64,000 nt of DNA from Methylomonas sp. LW13 (GCF_016865255.1 NZ_CP033381.1:1488001-1552000); one strand, 5' to 3'; positions 35,803 through 44,937 are shown, counted from the stretch's first letter. The notes: generated by a model not told the origin, from the sequence alone. A program made the numbers and translations.

Positions 35803-36066
35803 TTAAAACCGGGCAACAGCGGCGAAGGGGTTGCGGCGTTGGCAAGAAATACGCTTTTTACCGGGCTCCCGCTCACAGTCATGCTTGCGGGTTTGGTAAC
35901 AAAGTGCGCAACGGTTCAAGCGGCGCTGGTAACGGCCATAGGCACTGAAAATCAAACGCTCCAGGCGATCCAATGCCGTAAGGTTGGGAGCCAACAGCCC
36001 AATCTGTCTGGCATGCAATGCCGCATAAAGCTGCCGGGCTTGATCGATTAAAATGTCATTGTCCAT
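35803..36066 (-). CDS. Small hypothetical protein with Cys motif
   Basis: 87 residues from ATG 36066, which lies 8 nt after AGG; an in-frame ATG at 36072 and a longer frame to 36183 are less likely. Helical first half (DILIDQARQLYAALHAR) then RLNRCALCYQTRKHDC and a basic tail. The CxxC-H-C arrangement could bind a metal but matches no family I know. Minus strand, downstream of acr3 and the 68-residue gene, so possibly the end of the arsenic transcription unit. Confidence 0.45.
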   Translation of the reverse strand: MDNDILIDQARQLYAALHARQIGLLAPNLTALDRLERLIFSAYGRYQRRLNRCALCYQTRKHDCEREPGKKRISCQRRNPFAAVARF

Positions 36067-36222
36067 AGTCATAACCTGACTTAATCGCTGATGAATCCAA
36101 AAAAACCGCGTTGGCATGTGCGATTGAACATGTCCGGCTGAATTATCAAACAGGCTTGTTCTGATAGCTTTGACTTCAATCAACGCCGCTTAAAATTGTT
36201 GGCGATTTTGATCCGGCTGACA

Positions 36223-36429
36223 CTAATTGGCTTCCTCTGAGTCGGCAGCCAGGCACTGCTCGACGACACGGCGGCTTAACACTTCATCTTGCAGCATGAT
36301 ATTCACCATACACGCCACCACCGTACGGGTTTTTAAGCCGTTAAAGCGGGAAAAGTTTTTCAGTTGGTCGTAAGTGGGTTCTTCCACCGCAATTTTCTTT
36401 CTATCGTTTTTCGATTTATCAGTAGCCAT
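36223..36429 (-). CDS. Small ribbon-helix-helix-like protein
   Basis: 68 residues: a lysine-rich start (KSKNDRKKIAVEE), then TYDQLKNFSRFNGLKTRTVVACMVNIML, compatible with an RHH strand-helix-helix DNA-binding fold, and an acidic end. AAGGAATACCCTC upstream of ATG 36429 gives a ribosome site. It lies 64 bp downstream of acr3 on the same strand. Function is unknown; a plasmid-type or antitoxin-like regulator is possible. Confidence 0.5.
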   Translation of the reverse strand: MATDKSKNDRKKIAVEEPTYDQLKNFSRFNGLKTRTVVACMVNIMLQDEVLSRRVVEQCLAADSEEAN

Positions 36430-36493
36430 GAGGGTATTCCTTTGTAAGGTTAAAGAGGGGTAATGCAGTCGTTGGGTAAACGTTTTGCTATTT

Positions 36494-37546
36494 TTAAATC
36501 ATCCCCTGTTTACGGAAAAAGAAAGCCACATTGACCAAGGCGATCATCACCGGCACTTCGATCAAGGGTCCAATCACCGCGGCAAACGCCGCGCCGCTGT
36601 TAATACCAAACACCGCCACCGCCACCGCAATCGCCAACTCAAAATTATTGCTGGCGGCGGTAAACGCCAGTGTGGTGGTTTTGCCGTAACCGGCGCCGAT
36701 GGCTTTACCCAGCCAAAAGCTCAGTAAAAACATCACCACAAAATAAATCAACAGCGGTATCGCAATCCGCACCACGTTCAGCGGCAATTGCACGATTAAG
36801 TCGCCTTTCAGCGAGAACATCACCACGATGGTAAACAGCAGGGCGATCAAGGTCAGTGGGCTGATTTTCGGGACGAAATGCTGGTGATACCAATCCTTGC
36901 CTTTGGCTTTGACCAATAGAAAGCGCGTGCTAAAGCCGGCGATAAATGGAATGCCCAGATAGATGAATACGCTCTTGGCGATTTCGCCAATCGTAATATC
37001 AACCAGACTACCTTGCATGCCGAACAAGGGCGGCAGTACGGTGATGAACAACCAGGCATAGACGCTGTAAAACAAGACCTGGAATACGCTGTTAAATGCC
37101 ACCAAGCCCGCCGCGTATTCATTATCGCCGTTGGCCAATTCGTTCCAGACGATGACCATCGCGATACAGCGCGCTAGGCCGATCAGGATCAGGCCCACCA
37201 TGTATTCGGGATAATCGCGCAGAAACACGATAGCCAATACAAACATCAACAGCGGTCCGAGCAGCCAGTTTTGCAGCAAGGACACCGCCAATATTCGCCA
37301 GTTGCGGAATACGTCGCCGAGTTCTTCGTAACGGACTTTGGCCAGCGGTGGATACATCATCACGATCAAGCCGATGGCGATGGGAATATTGGTGGTGTCG
37401 ACCGATACCGCCGTGTTAAAGCCAGTTACTTCCGTGGGAAACATAAAACCGATGCCGACCCCAATCGCCATGGCGATGAAAATCCACAGGGTCAGGAAAC
37501 GGTCGAGAAAGGATAAACGGGCGTTGGGGCAATGCGGGGTGCTCAT
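36494..37546 (-). CDS. acr3: Arsenite efflux permease Acr3
   Basis: 350 residues with about ten membrane helices, matching the Acr3 family ([16 protein letters not shown] at the N-terminus; [24 protein letters not shown] with the conserved Cys near 128; [19 protein letters not shown] near 290). Acr3 exports As(OH)3 and can be energised by ArsA. It follows arsI by 21 bp. Often called arsB in operons, but the sequence is of the Acr3 rather than the E. coli ArsB type. Confidence 0.92.
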   Translation of the reverse strand: MSTPHCPNARLSFLDRFLTLWIFIAMAIGVGIGFMFPTEVTGFNTAVSVDTTNIPIAIGLIVMMYPPLAKVRYEELGDVFRNWRILAVSLLQNWLLGPLLMFVLAIVFLRDYPEYMVGLILIGLARCIAMVIVWNELANGDNEYAAGLVAFNSVFQVLFYSVYAWLFITVLPPLFGMQGSLVDITIGEIAKSVFIYLGIPFIAGFSTRFLLVKAKGKDWYHQHFVPKISPLTLIALLFTIVVMFSLKGDLIVQLPLNVVRIAIPLLIYFVVMFLLSFWLGKAIGAGYGKTTTLAFTAASNNFELAIAVAVAVFGINSGAAFAAVIGPLIEVPVMIALVNVAFFFRKQGMI

Positions 37547-37567
37547 TTAAATCTCCAAGTCAGCTAT

Positions 37568-38014
37568 TTACTGTGCAGCGTTATCGGCTGCCGGTGGTTT
37601 GCAGCAACTGCTGGCGGGTTCAAGTTGCAACACTTGATCGTCGCCAAATAAGGGAATAGTTTGCAAGGAGTGGAAGGCTTCCCAGGCGATGCCTTGCGGA
37701 TCGACGGTCCAGTATTTGTCGGACTGGGCATAGCAACAGTTGGCTTGTTTTTGCGCCGCGACCGGCAACTCGGCGGCGGCCAGATTTTGTTCGACCGCTT
37801 CCAACTCCTCACCCGATTCGACTTGTATGCCCAAATGATCCAACCCCGGCTGGCGGCCGCGACTGGAAATCGCGAAATTGACGCGCGGATCGTCCAATAG
37901 CCACTTGGCGTAATCGGCTTCGCGCACGCTCGGTGCGCTTTGAAACAGTGCACTGTAAAAGTCGATATTTTTTGCCAGATCATCGACGGCGAGATGGATA
38001 TGCAGGCGTTTCAT
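37568..38014 (-). CDS. arsI: ArsI/CadI-type glyoxalase-fold protein
   Basis: 148 residues of the vicinal-oxygen-chelate fold: RLHIHLAVDDLAKNIDFYS with the first metal His, LDHLGIQVES with another, and a final metal Glu in AWEAFHSL. QANCCYAQSDKYW carries the vicinal cysteines typical of ArsI, the Fe-dependent C-As lyase that demethylates organoarsenicals; CadI-type cadmium-induced proteins are related. A CC pair near the C-terminus is extra. It lies between arsA and acr3 on the same strand. Confidence 0.8.
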   Translation of the reverse strand: MKRLHIHLAVDDLAKNIDFYSALFQSAPSVREADYAKWLLDDPRVNFAISSRGRQPGLDHLGIQVESGEELEAVEQNLAAAELPVAAQKQANCCYAQSDKYWTVDPQGIAWEAFHSLQTIPLFGDDQVLQLEPASSCCKPPAADNAAQ

Positions 38015-38087
38015 CGCGTTTGCTCCGGGGTAAAGAGTGAATGAGATTAGAGATTAGCTAGCATTGTTTAGTGGGGACCTCTGAAAA

Positions 38088-38194
38088 TTCCCTCTCCCTC
38101 AGGGAGAGGGCTAGGGTGAGCAATGTAAATAACTGATTTTAATCCCCTCATCTCAACCTTCTCCTTTATGATCCGTAGGTACTAAAGGAGAAGG
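38088..38194. repeat. Bipartite palindromic repeat at arsA 3' end
   Basis: Two hairpins joined by an AT-rich spacer. The left one pairs CCCTCTCC and GGAGAGGG around 38091-38110, followed by GGGTGAG. The right one pairs CCTTCTCCTTTA (38157-38168) with TAAAGGAGAAGG (38183-38194), with CCCCTCATCTCAA just before it. A similar arrangement recurs at 44938-45037. The right hairpin lies inside the last codons of arsA, so the repeat supplies the end of that protein. Confidence 0.65.
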
Positions 38195-39964
38195 ACTTTG
38201 GCCGCCAGCTAATGCCAGCAAGCGTTCCACACCCGTCGGTTCTTCTCGCAACAAGGGCACGAGCGCATAACGCTGGGCGTGCCGATCCGCTACCTCGGCA
38301 ATTTCCGGCAATTCATTGGCCGCGCGTTGGCGTAACAGCGCCGAATGCACGGTGGTCGCCGCCACGCTGTTATTAATCACCCAGGCCCAGGGCTCGATAC
38401 CGGCCCGGCGCAGATCGTTTTGCAGATGAGCGGCTTCCAATACTGGCGTGGTTTCCGCTAAAGTGACGATCAGCACCTTGGTTTGGTGCGGGTTTTGCAA
38501 CTGCATCATCGGCGTGGTGAAATGCTGCTTGGAATCGCCCATCTGCCGCGCCACCTCGCGATGGTAAGCGCCGGTGGCGTCCAAGAGCAGCAGGGTATGG
38601 CCGGTAGGGGCGGTATCCATCACCACGAATTTCTTGCCGGCTTCGCGGATGATGCGGGAAAAGGCTTGGAATACGGCAATTTCTTCGGTACACGGCGAGC
38701 GCAGGTCTTCTTCCAGCAAGGCGCGGCCTTGTTCATCCAGTTTGGCGCCTTTTGTGGACAGCACATGCTGACGGTAGCGTTCGGTTTCAGCATGCGGATC
38801 TATTTTGCTGACTGCCAGTTCAGGCAAAGCGCCGTTTAGCGTGTCCGTTAAATTGGCGGCTGGGTCGGAGGTGGTCAGATGCACCGGCAAACCGCGCCGC
38901 GCCAGTTCCACGGCCAGCGCGGCGGCCAGGGTGGTTTTACCGACGCCGCCTTTGCCCATCAGCATCACCAAGCCATGACCATCGGCGGCAATCTCGTCCA
39001 CAAGTGTTGAGAGATTGGCTGCGGGTATGGCTGGTATCACTTCATTGTCAGATGTGGAGAGCGGCGTGGATTTGCTCAGCAATTGCCTAAGAGCCATCAG
39101 TCCAACCAGATTGAAGGGCTTTAATTCAATGCAATCTGTCGGTAAGCCACTCACCGCCGCCGGTATATCGGTTAAGGCATTTTGCTCGCGCTGGTAGATC
39201 GCGCTGGCGAGTGGGTCTTGCGCGGTTTCGCTTTCCGGCAAAATACCGTTAACAACCAGATATTGTTGCGACAAGCCGATGGTGTTTAACTCTTCATGGG
39301 TACGTGCCACTTCGCGCAAGGTCGATGCTTGGGCGCGAGCGACCAGGATCAAACGGCTGCGTTGCGGATCGGCCAATGCGTCCAGAGCAGCTTTATATTG
39401 GCTACGCTGTTTTTCCAAACCAGCCAAGGGGCCCAGGCAAGAGGCATCGCCTTTGCCTTGTTCCAGAAAACCGCTCCAGGCGCCGGGCAGTTGCAGCAGA
39501 CGAATGGTGTGGCCGGTCGGGGCGGTGTCGAACACGATATGGTCGTAGCCGGCGGTCAAATCAGAGTTGACTAATAGTGCGGTGAATTCGTCGAATGCCG
39601 CAATTTCCGTGGTACAGGCCCCGGACAATTGTTCTTCTATGCCTTTAACGATGCTGTCCGGCAACACGCCGCGCACCGGGCCGACGATACGGTCGCGATA
39701 GGCTTGCGCTGCCGCTTGTGGATCGATTTCCAAAGCCGCCAGGCCGGACACGGCCGGTATGGCGGTGATCTGATTGCCGATGTCGATACCAAATACCTGG
39801 CCGACATTTGAGGCCGGATCGGTGCTCACCAACAACACCTGTTTGCCGGCATCCGCCAACTCTAAGGCCGAGGCGCACGCGATAGAAGTCTTGCCCACGC
39901 CGCCTTTGCCGGTAAAAAACAGAAAGCGCGGCGCTTGGTCGAGGAATTTGCAATCGCTGTTCAC
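38153..39964 (-). CDS. arsA: Arsenite-transporting ATPase ArsA
   Basis: 603 residues from GTG 39964, the position aligning with E. coli ArsA (CKFLDQAPRFLFFTGKGG); a TTG at 40006 would overlap arsD. Two fused A1/A2 ATPase halves, each with GKGGVGKT (near residues 18 and 335) and the DTAPTGHT signal motif, plus metal-site cysteines around CTTEIAAFDE and CTEEIAVF. It forms the cytosolic ATPase of the arsenite pump. The extreme C-terminus is encoded by a palindromic repeat. Confidence 0.93.
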   Translation of the reverse strand: MNSDCKFLDQAPRFLFFTGKGGVGKTSIACASALELADAGKQVLLVSTDPASNVGQVFGIDIGNQITAIPAVSGLAALEIDPQAAAQAYRDRIVGPVRGVLPDSIVKGIEEQLSGACTTEIAAFDEFTALLVNSDLTAGYDHIVFDTAPTGHTIRLLQLPGAWSGFLEQGKGDASCLGPLAGLEKQRSQYKAALDALADPQRSRLILVARAQASTLREVARTHEELNTIGLSQQYLVVNGILPESETAQDPLASAIYQREQNALTDIPAAVSGLPTDCIELKPFNLVGLMALRQLLSKSTPLSTSDNEVIPAIPAANLSTLVDEIAADGHGLVMLMGKGGVGKTTLAAALAVELARRGLPVHLTTSDPAANLTDTLNGALPELAVSKIDPHAETERYRQHVLSTKGAKLDEQGRALLEEDLRSPCTEEIAVFQAFSRIIREAGKKFVVMDTAPTGHTLLLLDATGAYHREVARQMGDSKQHFTTPMMQLQNPHQTKVLIVTLAETTPVLEAAHLQNDLRRAGIEPWAWVINNSVAATTVHSALLRQRAANELPEIAEVADRHAQRYALVPLLREEPTGVERLLALAGGQSPSPLVPTDHKGEG

Positions 39965-39981
39965 GGCTCTATCGGTTGAAG

Positions 39982-40338
39982 TTAACAACAGCTGCTGCCG
40001 CTGCAACAGCCGGACGGGCTTGGCTGTTCCGCTACGCTAATTGCCGCCCAACGCGCCAATTCGGTTCGATTCGGATAGCGGCCGGCCAAGGCGACTTCAC
40101 CATCCACCAAAATCAACGGTAGGGCATCGGCGCCGGAACGCTCCAAAAACGCCTTAACCACCGGGTTTTCGGCAAACGCCAACGGGGTTTGCGCCAGATT
40201 AAAGCGCTCAATGTCCGCGCCGTTTTGTTTGGCCCAATCGACATCGGCGGCAAAACCCACTAACTGCTGATCGACTTCCACACCGCAAACGCCGGTGCTG
40301 CAACACAATGCAGGATCAAATATTTGAATACTGGTCAT
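39982..40338 (-). CDS. arsD: Arsenic metallochaperone ArsD
   Basis: 118 residues from ATG 40338, with AGGA 8 nt upstream; six further codons upstream are unlikely. The conserved arsenite site Cys12-Cys13-Cys18 appears in ALCCSTGVCG, and a CCSGSSCC tail adds vicinal pairs as in plasmid R773 ArsD. ArsD delivers As(III) to ArsA and is also a weak repressor. arsA begins 17 bp after the stop. Confidence 0.93.
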   Translation of the reverse strand: MTSIQIFDPALCCSTGVCGVEVDQQLVGFAADVDWAKQNGADIERFNLAQTPLAFAENPVVKAFLERSGADALPLILVDGEVALAGRYPNRTELARWAAISVAEQPSPSGCCSGSSCC

Positions 40339-40356
40339 AAGGAAACTCCTTAACAA

Positions 40357-40836
40357 CTAAGGCAACAAGGTGCCGATGCGATCCAGTTCGGCTTTCAGAC
40401 GCTCGGGATCGTTTTTTAACTCTTCCAACGGTAAAGCAAAAAACTGCTCGATGCGATGGCGCAGAATCCGATACGCGACCATGAAGGCCGCGTCGATTTC
40501 CTCGTCGGTACCCTCGACGTGAGCCGGATCTTCAACGCCCCAATGGCTGCGCATGACTGGGCCCAAGTAGGCGGGGCAGGTTTCGTTGGCGGCATTGCCG
40601 CACACACTCAGCACGATGTCGGGCGTCATCGGTAGGCCATTCCAGGATTTGCTGTAATAACCCTCGGTGGATATGCCTTCTCTGGCCAGCAAAGCCAATG
40701 ATCGCGGGTGGATCTTGCCGGTGGGTTTGCTGCCGGCGCTCAGGCCACGCCAGCCGGCCGGTGCCAAATGATTGAAAGTGGCTTCGCCAAGGACGGAACG
40801 GCAGGAATTGCCGGTACACAAAAACAATACGTTCAT
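40357..40836 (-). CDS. arsC: Arsenate reductase ArsC (LMW phosphatase type)
   Basis: 159 residues. The P-loop LFLCTGNSCRSVLGEA at the N-terminus holds the nucleophilic Cys of the low-molecular-weight-phosphatase type, and SVCGNAANETCP near residue 78 holds the partner cysteines used with thioredoxin or glutathione; a DPAHVEG motif near residue 103 contains the general acid. Reduces As(V) to As(III) for export. Its start overlaps the arsR stop by 4 bp, and arsD follows after 18 bp. Confidence 0.93.
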   Translation of the reverse strand: MNVLFLCTGNSCRSVLGEATFNHLAPAGWRGLSAGSKPTGKIHPRSLALLAREGISTEGYYSKSWNGLPMTPDIVLSVCGNAANETCPAYLGPVMRSHWGVEDPAHVEGTDEEIDAAFMVAYRILRHRIEQFFALPLEELKNDPERLKAELDRIGTLLP

Positions 40837-41192
40837 GATGGAGTGTCGGTCGGGGTTGAGGGTAAAGATTCGTTATTGGTGGAACAGGCTGAGAGCGATA
40901 GACAGGGATGGCCGTCGCAACAGTTCTCAGTCAGGAAAGCCAACAGATCGTTCATCGCGGAAAAATTGGCCGTATAAATCACAAAGCGGCTCTCGTTGCG
41001 CGAGTTCACCAGGTTGGCGTAAGTCAATTCCTTCAAATGAAACGACAGGGAAGACGGAGCAATACCGGTGGCTTCACTGATTTTTCCGGCGGCCAAACCT
41101 GCCGGGCCGGCTTGCACCAGCGCGCGGTAAATTGCCAGACGGGATTCTTGGGCCAATGCGGCCAGTGCGATCACAGCAGTTTTATTTTCCAT
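40833..41192 (-). CDS. arsR: ArsR-family repressor
   Basis: 119 residues with the ArsR winged helix (ESRLAIYRALVQAG, ISEATGIAPSSLSFHLKELTYANLV). The usual ELCVCDL arsenite motif in the recognition helix is absent; instead the C-terminal part has NCCDGHPC, a vicinal-cysteine site as in other arsenic sensors. It heads the ars operon and probably controls it from the dyad covering its own start codon. Good candidate for As(III)-relieved autorepression. Confidence 0.9.
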   Translation of the reverse strand: MENKTAVIALAALAQESRLAIYRALVQAGPAGLAAGKISEATGIAPSSLSFHLKELTYANLVNSRNESRFVIYTANFSAMNDLLAFLTENCCDGHPCLSLSACSTNNESLPSTPTDTPS

Positions 41193-41214
41193 ATTTCAAC
41201 AATAATTGAAATAT
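41191..41214 (-). promoter_or_regulatory. Inverted repeat, candidate ArsR operator
   Basis: A perfect 9-bp-arm dyad, ATATTTCAA (41191-41199) and TTGAAATAT (41206-41214), with a 6-bp CAATAA centre. It overlaps the arsR ATG (41190-41192) and lies immediately upstream, a typical place for an ArsR operator. No separate -10/-35 elements are clearly resolved. The AT-rich dyad contrasts with the surrounding GC-rich sequence. Confidence 0.6.
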
Positions 41215-41381
41215 GGAATCAAGTCAATTTTCCGGGCGTTTGCGATGCGGCTGTCGCGTAACGCTACTGTCATAAAGGCTATTTACCATTCGCAAGACTA
41301 CCGTTCCGACGCTGTCGGTGCGCTGGAACTCAGACATCCTTTCTTCAAACACCAAACGAATAGTGCCTCAGGAGCATTTTT

Positions 41382-43022
41382 ATGAAACTCACTTCAATCG
41401 CCGCCGCCGTCGCTGCTGTGCTGGCCTCTCCCAATGCCAGCGCTGCGGGGGATTTTCAATGGTCGCGTCAATGGACCTTCAATCACACTGCAGCGAATGG
41501 TTCCAGTGCCATGGGTTCGGAAATCGTCTCTTTCGATGCGGTTAACAACCGCTTGTGGGTAGCGGGAACCGATGCCAATCAGGCCAATATCGGCCAAGGC
41601 GGCATTGATGTGCTGGATATGAACGGTAATTTGCTGCAAAGCATTTCCACGAGCGCGCTCGGCGGAATCAACAGCGTGGCGGTGAAAAACGGCCAAGCGG
41701 CCATTGCTTTGACTGCGCCCACTAAAACCGATGCGGGTTTGGTGCGTTTCTACAATGCGGCTGACTACACATTGCAGCAAAGTGTCACCGTGGGTGCCAA
41801 CCCTGACGCAGTGACTTACACGCCCGACGGCAGCCGCTTGCTGGTGGCTAACGAAGGCGAACCCAGCAGCTATTTGATGGGGCCAAGCGGCGATCCGGAA
41901 GGCTCGGTGAGTATTATCAACACCAACACCTTTGCCGTCCAAACGGCAGGATTTTCTGCTTTCAATGATGCGGCGGAGGCTTTGAAAGCCAGCGGCGTGC
42001 GTCTGACCGGCCCGAACGCCAGCGTCGCGCAAGATTTGGAACCGGAATACATTGCGGTTAGCCAAGATGGCAGCAAAGCTTTTGCGACGCTGCAAGAAGC
42101 CAATTCGGTTGCGGTCATTGATATTGCCAGCGCCACAGTCACCGACATAAAGTCCATGGGTTTGAAGGATCACAATTTAGCCGGTAACGGTCTGGATGTC
42201 TCTGATCGCGACGGTCCCGGCACTGCGGCTCTGAAAGGCAATATCCAGAATTGGAATGTGATGGGTATGTATATGCCCGACGGCATCGCCAGCTTTAGCA
42301 AAGACGGCAATCAATATTACGTGACCGCCAACGAAGGCGATTCTCGCGAGGATTGGCCGGGCGGTGCAGAAGAAGTGCGGGTGGGCGCAGCGACTATCGA
42401 TCCCGTCTTGAATGCCACTATGACAGCCTTGCATGGCCCTGATTGGGCTACGAACAATGACAAGCTGAATCGACTGACGGTTTCCACAAGCGGCGATTTG
42501 GACAACGATGGCGACTTGGATCAATTACAAGTCTTCGGCGCCCGCTCGTTCTCGATTCTGGATGCCAATGGCAGCATGGTGTTTGATTCCGGCGACAAAC
42601 TGGAACAAACCATCAAAGCGTTGATTGCGGCGAACCCTGGTAACGCGGCTTTCGCAGCCTTATGGGACGATGGCCGTAGCGACAACAAAGGTCCTGAGCC
42701 GGAAACTGCGGTGGTGGGTAAAGTGGACGGCCGTGACTTGTTGTTCCTGGGTTTGGAGCGTTCCAATGCGGTGATGGTTTGGGATTTGACCGACCTGAAC
42801 AGTCCGACGTTTTTGGACATGTTGTTCACCGGCGGCGACATCGGTCCCGAGGGGTTGAGTTTCTTCAGCAATGCCCAAGGCAGTTATCTGGCGGTGGCCA
42901 ACGAGGTAAGCGAAACCACTTCGCTGTACAAAGTGTCTGCCGTGCCGGTGCCGGGCGCGGTTTGGTTGTTCGGTTCCGCGCTGGTGGGTTTGATATGGAT
43001 GAAACGCGGCCGTAAACATTAA
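41382..43022 (+). CDS. Choice-of-anchor I family secreted protein with VPVP tail
   Basis: 546 residues with a signal peptide (to ASA, about residue 21), a long beta-propeller-like repeat domain (MGSEIVSFDAVNNRLWVAG, NPDAVTYTPDGSRLLVANEGEPS, DGIASFSKDGNQYYVTANEGDSRE), an Asp-rich DLDNDGDLD site near residue 370 and a C-terminal tail AVPVPGAVWLFGS with a hydrophobic stretch and KRGRKH. The tail resembles PEP-CTERM-type sorting signals. AGGAGCATTTTT precedes ATG 41382. The domain is often seen near secreted phosphatases; its activity is not known. A CTGTCATAAA half-site lies at 41267. Confidence 0.8.
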   Translation: MKLTSIAAAVAAVLASPNASAAGDFQWSRQWTFNHTAANGSSAMGSEIVSFDAVNNRLWVAGTDANQANIGQGGIDVLDMNGNLLQSISTSALGGINSVAVKNGQAAIALTAPTKTDAGLVRFYNAADYTLQQSVTVGANPDAVTYTPDGSRLLVANEGEPSSYLMGPSGDPEGSVSIINTNTFAVQTAGFSAFNDAAEALKASGVRLTGPNASVAQDLEPEYIAVSQDGSKAFATLQEANSVAVIDIASATVTDIKSMGLKDHNLAGNGLDVSDRDGPGTAALKGNIQNWNVMGMYMPDGIASFSKDGNQYYVTANEGDSREDWPGGAEEVRVGAATIDPVLNATMTALHGPDWATNNDKLNRLTVSTSGDLDNDGDLDQLQVFGARSFSILDANGSMVFDSGDKLEQTIKALIAANPGNAAFAALWDDGRSDNKGPEPETAVVGKVDGRDLLFLGLERSNAVMVWDLTDLNSPTFLDMLFTGGDIGPEGLSFFSNAQGSYLAVANEVSETTSLYKVSAVPVPGAVWLFGSALVGLIWMKRGRKH

Positions 43023-43052
43023 GATCCGCAGTGATTAACCCGGCCCTTAAAT

Positions 43053-43095
43053 ACCGTTCGTCCTGAGCGCAGCCGAAGGGCTCAGCCCGAACGGT
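43053..43095. repeat. Dispersed palindromic repeat (GTTCGTCCTGAGC type)
   Basis: Imperfect palindrome with ACCGTTCGTCCTGAGC (43053-43068) and GCTCAGCCCGAACGGT (43080-43095). This matches the common intergenic repeat family with CGTTCGTCCTGAGC/GCTCAGGACGAACG arms found across proteobacteria. It follows the choice-of-anchor gene by 30 bp and may act as a bidirectional terminator-like structure. Confidence 0.6.
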
Positions 43096-43175
43096 GTACC
43101 CATGTGAAATAGCGTCGGGGCAATAAGGCAGGTTAGCCGAGCTTTATCGGCTAAGCTGGCTTTTCATGTTTTATC

Positions 43176-43193
43176 CCGTAATGAGCTTGTCAT
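43176..43193 (+). promoter_or_regulatory. PhoB-box-like repeats upstream of phoA
   Basis: CCGTAAT (43176-43182) and TTGTCAT (43187-43193) start 11 nt apart with GAGC between, resembling two PhoB half-sites of the CTGTCAT type; a third, poorly matching position follows at 43198. The pair ends 48 bp before the phoA start. The match is moderate (5 and 6 of 7 positions). Confidence 0.5.
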
Positions 43194-43241
43194 ATTCAAT
43201 CGCTAATGTTGCCGCTCCATAAACCGTTCTCGGGGCAACAC

Positions 43242-44855
43242 ATGAAAAAAACACATCCACAAAAATTGGTGGCAGTCGCTGTCGGCGCCTTCGGTTTTAC
43301 CTTGTCGGTAGCCGCAGTCGCCCATGACCATGCCGACCGCGATCATCAGGATTCTCATAAACCTACGCCAACCAGCCAAGTACCGACATCCGGCGTTGAA
43401 TGGTTCAAAGCCGGAGAAGCTGCGGTATTGGTCAATAAGCGAGACGTAGCAGAATTACGCAAAGCCAAAAACGTTATCTTGTTCGTCGGCGACGGCATGG
43501 GTGTATCTACGGTCACCGCTGCGCGGATTTTGGAAGGCCAAATGGCCGGACGCGACGGCGAATTCAACCGTCTGCAATTTGAAAAATTCAACAATATCGC
43601 TCACTCGGTTACTGCCAGCGCCAACCAGCAAACGTCGGATTCCGCGCCTACCGCCACCGCCATGGTCGCCGGTATTAAAGCCAATGACGGCGCTATTTCC
43701 GTCGAGCAAGGTATTTCACGCACCGAAAAAAGCGCGGAAGTCACCGCGGCACACAGTGTCAAAACCATCCTGGAACGCGCCGAGGAACGCGGCATGTCCA
43801 CCGGTGTCGTCACAACCGCCCGTTTTACCCACGCCACGCCCGCCGTGAATTACGCACATATTTCCAACCGCGATTGGGAAGCGGACAGCAATCTGCCTGC
43901 CGGCGCCACTGTGAAGGATATTGCCCGCCAGTTGCTGGAATTTCCTTACGGCGACGGTCTGGAAGTGGCATTGGGCGGTGGCCGCAGCTATTTCATGCCT
44001 AATAACATTGCCGACCCTGAATACCCCACCCAAAAAGGCCGCCGTGCCGATGGCCGCGATCTGACCTTGGAATGGACTTCGCAATACAATAATTCCGACT
44101 ACGTCTGGAACAAAGCGCAATTCGACGCGGTAAATCCAGCGTCTACCGATCATTTGTTGGGTTTGTTCGAACGTTCGCATATGCGCTATGAAGCCGACCG
44201 CGCGCAAGACGCAGCCGGCGAACCGTCCTTGACCGAGATGACCGAAAAAGCCATCAAAATTCTGGAAAAAAACCGCAAAGGTTATTACCTGATGGTGGAA
44301 GCCGGCCGGATAGACCATGCTCACCATGCCGGCAATGCCTACCGGGCGCTGACCGATACCGTGGCGTTGTCGGATGCGGTGAAAAAAGCCAAACAACTGA
44401 CCCGCGACGAAGATACATTGATCTTGGTTACTGCCGATCATAGTCATGTATTCACCATCGCCGGTTATCCTTCGCGCGGTAATCCTATCCTGGGCCAAAC
44501 CGCCGTGGACGGCGTTACCCTGAAGGATTCTTTGGGTTTGCCTTACACCACCTTGTCGTATGCTAACGGTCCGGGTTGGACCGGCGGCTTGCAACGCAAG
44601 GAATTTAATCCAGCCAACGAAGGCACCGTGGCCGCTGCTTATGCTGGCAGCAAATTGCGTCCTGATTTGACAGCGGTTGATACAGCCAACCCGAACTACA
44701 TGCAGGAAGCTACAGTACCGATGAGTGCGGAAACCCACGCCGGCGAAGACGTGGCGATCTATGCCGATGGCCCTGGCGCTTATTTGGTCCGTGGTACCCT
44801 GGAACAAAACGTGATTTATCATGTAATGGCTGATGCGCTAGGCATGCGTAAATAA
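43242..44855 (+). CDS. phoA: Alkaline phosphatase
   Basis: 537 residues from ATG 43242, which gives a clean signal peptide (LVAVAVGAFGFTLSVAAVAHDH); an ATG at 43206 lacks one. PhoA-type motifs: VGDGMGVSTVTAAR (metal Asp), SDSAPTATAM with the nucleophilic Ser near 131, LMVEAGRIDHAHHAGN, VTADHSHVF and HAGEDVAIYADGPGA. A histidine-rich stretch follows the signal. It hydrolyses phosphomonoesters in the periplasm or outside. A terminator follows at 44880. Confidence 0.92.
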   Translation: MKKTHPQKLVAVAVGAFGFTLSVAAVAHDHADRDHQDSHKPTPTSQVPTSGVEWFKAGEAAVLVNKRDVAELRKAKNVILFVGDGMGVSTVTAARILEGQMAGRDGEFNRLQFEKFNNIAHSVTASANQQTSDSAPTATAMVAGIKANDGAISVEQGISRTEKSAEVTAAHSVKTILERAEERGMSTGVVTTARFTHATPAVNYAHISNRDWEADSNLPAGATVKDIARQLLEFPYGDGLEVALGGGRSYFMPNNIADPEYPTQKGRRADGRDLTLEWTSQYNNSDYVWNKAQFDAVNPASTDHLLGLFERSHMRYEADRAQDAAGEPSLTEMTEKAIKILEKNRKGYYLMVEAGRIDHAHHAGNAYRALTDTVALSDAVKKAKQLTRDEDTLILVTADHSHVFTIAGYPSRGNPILGQTAVDGVTLKDSLGLPYTTLSYANGPGWTGGLQRKEFNPANEGTVAAAYAGSKLRPDLTAVDTANPNYMQEATVPMSAETHAGEDVAIYADGPGAYLVRGTLEQNVIYHVMADALGMRK

Positions 44856-44879
44856 TCCGTAAGCCTTTTCCCGAAAGCG

Positions 44880-44911
44880 AATCAGGGACGCCAGCCGTCC
44901 CTGATTTTTTG
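44880..44911 (+). terminator. Rho-independent terminator after phoA
   Basis: AATCAGGGACG (44880-44890) and CGTCCCTGATT (44896-44906) form an 11-bp perfect stem with a CCAGC loop, followed by a T run to 44910. It begins 25 bp after the phoA stop and is the clearest intrinsic terminator in the window. Confidence 0.85.
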
Positions 44912-44937
44912 TAATTATTCACTGCGAAGTACAAGAA

